25,546 nt of DNA from Chara braunii (lineage: Eukaryota > Streptophyta > Charophyceae > Charales > Characeae). Position 1 is the stretch's first letter. Every line of letters begins with the position of its first letter. A model generated the notes under the pieces. It was not told the origin of the DNA. It made no database searches and saw only the letters and a list, made by a program, of their open reading frames with translations. Both the position numbers and the translations under genes were made by a program. The stretch lies in the NCBI GenBank assembly GCA_003427395.1, contig BFEA01000189.1:83288-108833 (forward strand). The letters are read 5' to 3'. Positions 18,396 to 25,546 of the stretch are shown here, one piece after another.

Positions 18396-19603
18396 CCTGG
18401 GTCAGCGAGGCGGCATAAGATTGGATCCGCAGAGAGTCGTTGGTGGGAGCTCTGTTTTGCTTGCCTCTGCCCTGAGTATCGGCAGCGGTTGGAGCGGTCC
18501 ATGGGGCCAAAAGGAGGTTGTGGAACCCCGGTGCCGCAAGCTGTTTATCGGTTGCTAAGGACAAACAGAAATCAGCGACAATGCCGACATCGACATCGAG
18601 GGTAAGAAAGGTGTCCTTGAGTTCCGGTGTAGACCGCGAAGTTAGCCACGTAGATGGGAGCCAAATAACTCCCTGAGTGGCCAGCAGTGCCGCTGTATCT
18701 GGTGGAATCCTACCATCTATCATTGCCATATGGAAATGCCAGTTGCCACCCTGAGATGAAGCAACCGTTTTCCTGCCAACTCGGATGCCCTGGACCAGTC
18801 GAAACGGAAATCTGTCTCCAATAAATCTGGCGGCCATCGCATGCATTATGTCCTTGCCTGAGGGTGGGGCATCCATGGGGACCGTTGGAATTGCCAGCAG
18901 TCCCTATTCTGTGCGTTTGGCCATCAGGCGTGTGGACTGTGGGGTCAGAGAAAAACACAGGAGGACCAGCAGGTGTCTAATCGTACCCGGGCCCGGACCC
19001 GTTGATCGGTCCACAGGCATTTGGTATGTCTGTGGGTTCTCAAGAGGCCGCGTCCGCGTAATTGCTTCGAATTCCAGATCGACCTCTGCTTCCTCACATG
19101 TAATCTCCCCTTCCCCTTCCACTCCTACCCGCCGCATCTTATATGGTGTTCTCAGCGAGGGTCTTGGATCCCTCATCGTCAGATCCGTTTGGGTCGGGTT
19201 AGAGGAGGACGGGCAGGCAACCATCTATGTCTCTCCCCCATGCTGGAGAGGCCCGGTCGTGAGGGCTGACTGCTGCGTAACGGGAGGTTGGAGCTCGAAA
19301 GTAGGGTTATGGTAGGTGGAGAAACTTGATGGTTGAGTGAACGATGTGTATGGCTGCTGCAGGGTGCTCAATGGTGGTTGGGGGTTCGCGGAGGGGGTGA
19401 TAATCGATGTGGCAGTCGTGGCAAAAGTGGATCTCTCCCGAAGGCCAACTGGCGAATGGGCTACCAGCGCTGACGTGCAGGGAGGGGGTAGGGCTGGCAG
19501 GAGCATAGTGCCTGGGAAGCTGGGTTGGAGAGCAGAATGCGTGAGATGTGGGGCGGGAGGTGGGAATTGAGTGAGTGTGGGATCTATGGGATGTGGGGCG
19601 GGT

Positions 19604-19775
19604 GGGGGAGAAGAAAGGGGGCAAGTGGCTGAGAGGAGGGAACGGCGGGGGGGGGAAGGGCGATCAAAGGGGGGGAAGCTAAGAAGGGNGGGGGAGAAGA
19701 AAGGGGGCAAGTGGCTGAGAGGAGGGAACGGCGGTGGGGTGAAGGGCGATCAAAGGGGGGGAAGCTAAGAAGGGT
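19604..19775 (-). repeat. 86-bp tandem duplication in the ORF1 linker
   Basis: Two copies with a period of exactly 86 bases; for example AAGAAAGGGGG recurs at 19611 and 19697. They differ at only a few positions. As 86 is not a multiple of three, the duplication shifts the ORF1 frame. One N (19689) lies at the junction, so assembly error should be considered. Confidence 0.9.
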
Positions 19776-21055
19776 GACATGGCCTGGGAGACTCGCGGGG
19801 CTGGAGCTGGGTGGATGACAAGGGGCCTAAAAGCTCCGGAGGTGGCGGATGGGTGGGAGTGGGAGACGGGTAATGATCCCTCGGTATGTGTGGTGACATG
19901 CTGTGACGTGGTGCTTGGGGTTGTGGAGATAGTCGTCGAAGGGGAAGCTTGGACAGGTAAAGTCGTGAGGGCACGTGTGGTGGGAAGAGGGGGAGGTTGT
20001 GCTGTCGTGGCGGATGAGGAGTTTATCCGAAGGGGGATAGGACGGGGTGACTGCTGTCCTCTCTGACCCGACTGCTGAGATGGGGGAGGAGGGCGTGGAG
20101 GGGGGGCCTGATTTTGTCGGGACCGAGGGCCTCTGCGACCTCGGGATCGTGATCTGCGATCTGGGGGCATCGGTTCGTGGAAGCGAGGGCAATCGGGGTC
20201 AAATTCATCGTGGTACCACCACAAGCATTTCTGACAAAATAGGGTGTCCTGATTGGCAAACTGGACTTCTATGAAGCCACCGGTGGGTGCTCTAATGACT
20301 ATCCATTCCATAAACGTGTCTCTTACGGAGGGATGACAGTCAAACAGAATGTTGCCCAATCGTGGCTCATCCTCGTTTTGCTCGGGTGGATGTGTGGTCA
20401 GGATTGGCCCCATCAGCTTCTGAACAGCCTGACTCAACGAGAACATGGCTTCGAGAGGAACCCTGAGCGCAATAATACGATACTTTGCTGCAGCTTCAGT
20501 GTCTCTGAGCTGATTAAGCTCTGACTGCGTCATCCACAGTTTAAAATGGACTTTGACTGGTCCCGACCGCGAAGGGATGAAGTCATGGCCCTTACCGATT
20601 AGCCACTGTGCTATTCGGGCAGACCTTGCCATGTAAGATGTGACGTTGGGGCCCTCCCCATGAGTGTGTCCCCTCTTCTGCGAAGGATTCATGTTGACGT
20701 CGTACTACCACGCGTCTTCGTAAATCCTTATGAATTGCTCTCGTTGGGCTACTATAAGAGTGGTTGCCCTGACGTCAAAGACGACAATGACAGTACGTTC
20801 TTTCAACCAATCTACTGTGGCTCGGTTGACCTCCTCGGTTAGCGTTAAATAGCCGACCCCATCTATAACTTCAGCTACCCCATGATTGAGATCTGATTCG
20901 GGGAACAGACCATCATCAAAGCATTTATCCAGCAGGGTCCTAATTCGGGCCGATTCCTCGGGACTGGATGACGACGCAGCGACCTCCGCTGATGTGGCGG
21001 GTGAAATGGGTGGAATGCCTCCCTCCCTTGCCGAAGGAGGAAGGGACGCCGACAT

Positions 21056-22448
21056 GATGGGCGGAAGGAGAAAAGAGCGTAGGGTAGAAGGAACTGAAAT
21101 AGAATGGTAAGCCACGGTGTAAGGTGAAGGTGTAGAGTGGGCACAAAGGAGAAGAGCTATAGGATTATACCTTTACACGGGAGGAAATATCGGCATCTTC
21201 ACTGTGGGTCCGATACCAACTCCCTTCGTCAGGAACCCTGAACTGCTCGGGTGATTCCGCTTCCGTTGCTCCTCAGGGACACGCCTCGAGAGCCATGTCG
21301 ATTACACATGTGTATGCATTAGATGGTGAATTCACAGTCTGATCCGCTGGCGTGCCTCCATATCCGCCTCGGTATTACCGAAGTTGACTACGCCTTGGCG
21401 TGGTTGGACGTGGGCATCCCCGCTTCATTGGGCCGTGTGCCCAAGCTGCGGTCAGCGAAACCGGTACTCCCGCACCGGTGGTAGGTCCGCAGAGCGCTCG
21501 GCGCCGGCCGGCCTACCTCTCCCTCCTATAAAGAAGGGGATTGTGGACAGGGCTGCGTGAGAATGCCTTGAAAAGAAGGGGCTGACAAAGCAATAGGGCG
21601 TCCTCCCACTACTCTCGACATGCCCAAAAGACACAAATCATGGCCGTGTATCTTTCCATGCTGTAGCGGAAAATTGATTCTCATTTTGCACGAGGCCCAT
21701 AGATTGCTCCCCCCGCCTCTCACGCGGAGTCACGTGAGAAACAGAAGACATTCTTCTTCCCAAAAAAAAAACAAAAAAAACAAAGGCAAAATGTCATTTC
21801 AACCTCTGAACTACTTGACATGTATCTACCCATGTTCTACAGGACTATTCATTCTCATTTTGCACATTTGGTGAGTCGTGGAGCGATCTCTATAGCTCTT
21901 TTTTTGCCTTTTTTTTTAGTAAGCCCTGCCAACAAGGCAGGGCACTCCCTTCTCGTTTTTCAATACTTCATAGCAGTAAAGTTAGAGAGTAAACAGATGA
22001 ATGCTTCCCATATTTCTCGGGAGATGCAGTTCAAACTGAAAAAAAAGACAAAAGCAAAAACGTCCCAGGCCCAAATCGTCCGCCCCTATTTTGAAACGGG
22101 AAAAAACGCCACCCCTCAAAAGGGAAACTGTGGACGGCGCCTTATGCTGATTTTCGAACGACCTGGACAAGCTAACCTGCCCTATGACCGGTCTTAGGGA
22201 CGACTGCGACCGGACCCTTTTTCTGCTTTCGGAAACCCCAAACGGACCCATCCTAGCAACGCTGTACTGCACGACATTACCCAAAATGGCAAGGACACGA
22301 AACGACGAAATGCAAACCACACTAGGTGCAGCCTCCTGGCTGCGAATTGGGTATGTCCTGCCTGGCTAGCAGTCTGCATCAGCAGAACTCAAGCCTCCTA
22401 CCAGGGTACCACACCTGGTAGTAACCTAGCCACCCTGACCAGTCGAGT
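21056..22448. other. LINE 5' flank, then gene-less sequence
   Basis: The first part is probably the LINE 5' UTR, with no visible promoter. Later come a diverged direct repeat (21644-21691 and 21818-21864, sharing ATTCTCATTTTGCAC), a hairpin TCTCACG / CGTGAGA (21717-21738) that includes a CACGTG box, and A-rich runs near 21762-21782. No gene supported. Confidence 0.5.
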
Positions 22449-22557
22449 CTCTTTTTTTTTTTTCTTTTTCTTTTCTTTTCTTTTCTTTTCTTTTCTTTTC
22501 TTTTTTTTTCTTTTTTTTTTTTTTTTTTTTTTTTTTTCTTTTTTTTTTTGTTTCTTT

Positions 22558-22618
<61 letters not shown>
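22449..22618 (+). repeat. 170-base pyrimidine tract, (TTTTC)n and poly-T
   Basis: A TTTTC microsatellite grades into a T tract over 50 bases long, with a single G near 22550. Lysine-rich reading frames on the other strand are artefacts of it. It may be the A tail of a minus-strand retroelement expanded by slippage. Confidence 0.95.
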
Positions 22619-23539
22619 CCCGAGTCTCGATTGCTTGTCACACAAGAACACACCTGCATATTCAGCTCCCTGGCTGCCCTGAGAGATTCCACATGGCGAA
22701 TGATTGAGGCGACTCCGGGAGTTCTAGGGAGGCAAGAGGATTTTGTACGACTGATAAACATTTGGAAGGGCCTTTTCTATTTGCAGCCCGTACGGTTGCG
22801 TTTATACCCTCGAGGCATTTTTAATGTTTGGTTATACTGGCCGTTCGTAGAGGCCCAAATTGGTCGTTGGAAGGGTGTTAAACTTCCAGGCAGGGGCTTC
22901 TAGGAGGGGGGCAGTCCTTGCAGGTGCAGGACCGGTATTGGCCGCGGTCCTGGAAAACAAAACGGCACGCCCCCCCCAGGTAGTCAGTCCACTTTTCTCG
23001 AATAGAGGACACTTCGAATAGAAGACATGCGTATTAGAATAGAAACCATACGTCTTCGATTCGCACTTCGAAAAGAAAAGAACTTAGAATGTTTCCTAAC
23101 TACCACTAGCAGTCTGGCGAAAAATGAGATCCATAGAATGTTGTGCTGATCAGCAAACGTTGACTGCTTCCGAGTATTTCGTTCAATTTTTTTATTTTTA
23201 TTTTTTTACACACCCCATTGTTCATCCACCACACATGGTCTCCCCTGGCTGGTGCATGAAACACCTTGGGAGACGCTCCGGGAGCAGCATGTGCTGGCGA
23301 TTGCGCCCACCTCCCCAGTAACATGTACACAGTACCCATGAAAATAACACTGCGGCATTGATTGCTCTGACTGAGACAGAGGATTGACTGCCGCGTCTTG
23401 TGAGGATGGAGGGGAAAAGCCACCTTCATCAGCCCGCTGAAGGGCCGCCAGATGCAAACATTAGATACGATCAAGCTAAGCTTTCTCACCTCATGTATAC
23501 ACTTTGATTATAATTTCCTTTTATTGCAAGACCTTGTCC
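22619..23539. other. Gene-less stretch with short degenerate repeats
   Basis: About three degenerate copies of a 16-base unit (TCGAATAGA-GACA) occur at 22999-23050. The remainder has no coding motif or RNA fold that I can support. Confidence 0.5.
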
Positions 23540-24472
23540 TGTCGACTAGCTCAGTACGTTTCATGCGTAGGTGCTGGGTTTTAATCCCGCTGCCAGCACT
23601 TTCGGTGGCCCAAGGAAGATGACCAGGGCCATTCAAAGCTGGTAGCTCGCTGGGTCGAGTTGTGCCGCAACCTGTGGCAATGCGGGAGCGTCTGCCCGTC
23701 AGGCCAGGTGTAAGTGGCTGCTCAGGTCCTGGTTGGGCCGGTCGGGAAACACCCAATAAAAAGAATTCTCGGGTAGAATTCTCAGTCATCATCATCAGGC
23801 TGACATTCATGGGTCTATTACGCTGCCTATCAGGGTTGAGTTGATACCCTCAATTTCACAATACTTGAGGAGGCTTAAACTCTCAACGTAGTATCTGTCA
23901 TAACAGAAGCTTGATAGGCAATAATCATGGCATATATAATCTACAATAACTTGCATAATTATCTCAAATTACCTGGAGCCGGTCGCCTGTGGATATATCT
24001 CAAGACTGCCGCTGAGGTGAGTTGTGCCGCCCTGTAACCTGTGCCAATGAGGGATCGTCAGGCCAGGTGGTAGTGGCTGCTCAAGTTCTGCTGCGGCCGG
24101 TCAGGACACACCCGATGAAACGAATTATCAGGTTGAATTCTCAGTCAGAATCATCATAGCTGACATTTGTGCCTTGATTACGATGCTTATCGGGGTGGTT
24201 AAGACCCTCAGTTTCACCATACTTCAAGAGGCTGAAACTCCCAACATACCTGTCGTAAGCAAAGCTAGATAACCAACAATCATGACATAGTAATGGACAT
24301 ATATGTTGCCCTCTTCTCCCTCTCTGCCTACGGTTTACCGGGCAGCTCTGTTTGACTATATATAGTTCACAATAACTTCCAATAAAATATCAAATTACCT
24401 GGGGCCGGTCTATCTCCTATGGATATATCTCAAGACTGCCGCCCTTGAAAAAAAAAAAAAAAAAAAAAAAAA
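23540..24472 (+). mobile_element. SINE-like element: tRNA-like head, doubled body, A25 tail
   Basis: The head contains TAGCTCAGTACG (23547-23558), a strong Pol III A box, and 30 bases later GGTTTTAATCC (23577-23587), a B box with its central CG mutated. GTGCTGG (23571) pairs with CCAGCAC (23593). The body then occurs twice in tandem: 23657-24018 and 24019-24447, both running from GAGTTGTGCCG (GTGAGTTGTGCCG in the second) to GGATATATCTCAAGACTGCCG. The second copy carries about 70 extra bases near 24293-24365. The element ends in A25 (24448-24472). Non-autonomous elements like this borrow LINE machinery. No flanking target duplication was found, and the length of about 930 bases is large for a SINE. 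Confidence 0.5.
24019..24447 (+). repeat. Second copy of the duplicated 360-bp body
   Basis: Aligns end to end with 23657-24018 apart from an insertion near 24293-24365. Shared blocks include GTCAGGCCAGGTG and ATATATCTCAAGACTGCCGC. Confidence 0.85.
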
Positions 24473-24479
24473 GACAAGA

Positions 24480-25137
24480 AAAGCATTGTAAGACCACTTT
24501 CCCAGTGGTGGTGAGTGAACCACCAGGATGGAGGTCCTGATGGGTGGACGGCTCCAGTCGTATTTGTGTGCAGCAGCACCTTCTGGAAACCGGGTCCAGT
24601 GTCCCTCTCATAGTCCAGGCACCTGCTGGAAACTGGGCGAGGAGGAACTTCTGGAACCAGGATAAACTCCTTCCCCATTAACATCTGGTGGCTATACGTT
24701 GGGCCATCCTTTCCTTCTTCCTTCCGCCATCGTTCATACTTCATTTTTTTTGTCGAGCAGGCCACCTTTCTGTCTTTAGCTGACCCCCATCCCCTCCCTC
24801 TTTCCTGGTCTAACTAGAAGTCCCTTCTTAGCCTCAGGCCCCTATCATGCCCCCCTTCTCTGTCCTCACATGCCTTGTAGCGGTCATTGTTCACTGAGTC
24901 TAAAGTGACAAGAGTATTCGAGGAACAAGGTCACCCTGGGGGATTAAGCCTGGGGGATTAAGCCGCCAGTACATGGTCCCAGCCTTGTTCATCGATAGAA
25001 TTCATTTTCTGCCTCCGTCTTCTTTTGCTCTCTTGTCTGAGGTGGCATGTCTTTTTCTGTTCGTCCATAGACTTCAACCTCCTCCTCAGTTCATCCCAGG
25101 CACCTTTGATTCTTGACCTCTGACATTCGGTTACGCT
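24480..25137 (-). pseudogene. Decayed basic coding region, unknown product
   Basis: One minus-strand frame reads as protein over about 220 codons with three stops (TAA 24958, TGA 24931, TAG 24814). The first segment has IKGAWDELRRRLKSMDEQKK and KRRRRQKMNSIDEQGWDHV; the second DSVNNDRYKACEDREGG; the third KMKYERWRKEEGKDGPTYSH. Composition is rich in Lys, Arg and Glu, which suggests a helical, nucleic-acid-binding or coiled-coil ancestor. Just upstream, a different frame continues the same style (CTLKRNRMSEVKNQR), which suggests a frameshift near 25110. It could be a retroelement protein or a dead host gene. I do not recognise it. Towards 24480 it runs into the A tract of the neighbouring element. 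Confidence 0.35.
24935..24962 (+). repeat. 14-bp perfect tandem duplication
   Basis: CCTGGGGGATTAAG occurs twice (24935-24948, 24949-24962). It falls between two stops of the decayed minus-strand frame. Confidence 0.95.
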
Positions 25138-25546
25138 TCAAGGTACACAGAGTCATGTGGTCTTCATCCGAAAGAGCATCTTTCCCTCCAGGAGACCATC
25201 AGCATTTCTTCTCTTTTCTCAGATCCCCAGATTGTTTTCCTGATCCCTTCCCTCCCTCAGAATTGGCAATGGTTGAGGTTCAATGGTATGCTTTGGGAGA
25301 CGACTAGATTTCGAAGTTTCCAGGGTGTTTTGGTAGGGGGTTGGGGATGGAGGGAGAAAGAGGAATTAGCAGGAAATGGCAGAATCTGGCGCCTAGATCA
25401 AGGTGAAGAGATTCCTCACTCTGTGCGGTTCGGTCACTCCGGGTAGACTGTGAGGACCCCGGCCTCATTCTTCTTATTGGTAATATCAGCCTTGGGCACT
25501 GGGCCCGGTTTGAAAAAAAAAAAAAAAAAAAAAGGGGTTGAGGGGG
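25138..25546 (+). other. Possible retroelement 3' end with A21 tract
   Basis: Sequence without a supportable gene ends in GGCCCGGTTTG followed by A21 (25513-25533). An A tract after a GC-rich end resembles the 3' end of a plus-strand LINE or SINE, but no domain is visible upstream to confirm it. Confidence 0.35.

Larger units (their letters stand above)
14224..21055 (-). mobile_element. Plant L1-type LINE, nearly full-length, inactive
   Basis: The order on the minus strand is ORF1 (zinc knuckle), APE endonuclease, reverse transcriptase and zf-RVT zinc finger, which is the order of plant L1-clade non-LTR elements. These copy their RNA at a nick made by their own endonuclease. The 6.8 kb given here covers coding sequence only; the 5' UTR must lie above 21055 and the 3' UTR below 14224. 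There is no LTR, integrase, protease or RNase H. Every domain is damaged by stops, one RT deletion and one frame-shifting duplication, so this copy cannot move by itself. No clear target-site duplication or A tail was found. Confidence 0.9.
18382..21055 (-). pseudogene. LINE ORF1: nucleic-acid-binding protein (broken)
   Basis: ORF1 protein coats the element RNA. I chose ATG 21055 (MSASLPPSAREGG); the open frame extends further up only through non-ATG codons. Order: Ser-rich N-terminus; a region from about 20900 to 20200 resembling the DUF4283-type domain of plant LINEs, ending in FCQKCLWWYHDEFDPDC, a CX2CX4HX6C knuckle; an Arg/Ser stretch (RRSRSRGRRGPRSR); a long Pro/Ser/Thr-rich linker (about 20080-19230); and an unrecognised C-terminal region to TAA 18382. 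Damage: TAG at 20705, a frame change in the 86-bp duplication (19604-19775), TAG at 19225 and TAG at 18904. The segment after the duplication keeps one frame to the end. About 890 codons is long for a plant ORF1, mainly because of the linker and C-terminal part. Confidence 0.8.

Noticed and set aside
16316-19570. Plus-strand frames opposite the LINE
   Set aside because: They are shadows of the minus-strand ORF1 and ORF2, whose domains are clear.
22379-22761. Lysine-rich minus-strand proteins
   Set aside because: They are translations of the TTTTC/T tract at 22449-22618.

Overview
The window is eukaryotic repeat DNA, most likely from the plant lineage. Three things point that way: a plant L1-type LINE whose ORF2 carries a zf-RVT-like zinc finger, an LTR primer-binding site of the plant Asp-tRNA type, and a 24-base exact match to U6 snRNA. 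Abundant low-complexity tracts, an assembly gap and several decayed elements would suit a large, transposon-rich genome such as a charophyte alga, but the species is a guess. I see no intact host protein-coding gene, rRNA, CRISPR array or bacterial-style operon.

Layout. Positions 1-3165 hold an (AT)n microsatellite, clustered small hairpins, a 160-bp inverted repeat, a diverged copy of a dispersed repeat, and two direct repeats each with a TATAAAA box. Positions 4242-6022 hold a duplicated motif and then a degenerate tandem array of 17 units, each built around AACTTA between arms that change in a compensatory way. Positions 6237-9090 hold gene-like scraps: short reading frames with convincing splice signals (introns of 88, 116 and 149 bases). 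Positions 10197-10723 hold a 507-bp near-palindrome beginning TG and ending CA, followed two bases later by an Asp-tRNA primer-binding site. Positions 10937-11427 hold a MITE-like element. An N gap (12683-13111) ends in a truncated U6 snRNA fragment joined to an A tract and a perfect hairpin.

Positions 14224-21055 on the minus strand are the best-defined unit: a nearly full-length but dead LINE. ORF1 (zinc knuckle, then a Pro/Ser/Thr-rich linker and an unrecognised C-terminal region) overlaps ORF2 by 14 bases. ORF2 encodes an APE-type endonuclease, a reverse transcriptase and a C-terminal zinc finger. Both have several stops, and ORF2 has lost the part of the RT that carries motif A.

Positions 21150-25546 hold a long pyrimidine tract, a SINE-like element with a tRNA-like head and a tandemly doubled body ending in A25, a decayed basic coding region on the minus strand, and a final A21 tract. 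The window is best read as nested, mostly inactive retroelements. The hairpin array is the structure I can least explain with known families.
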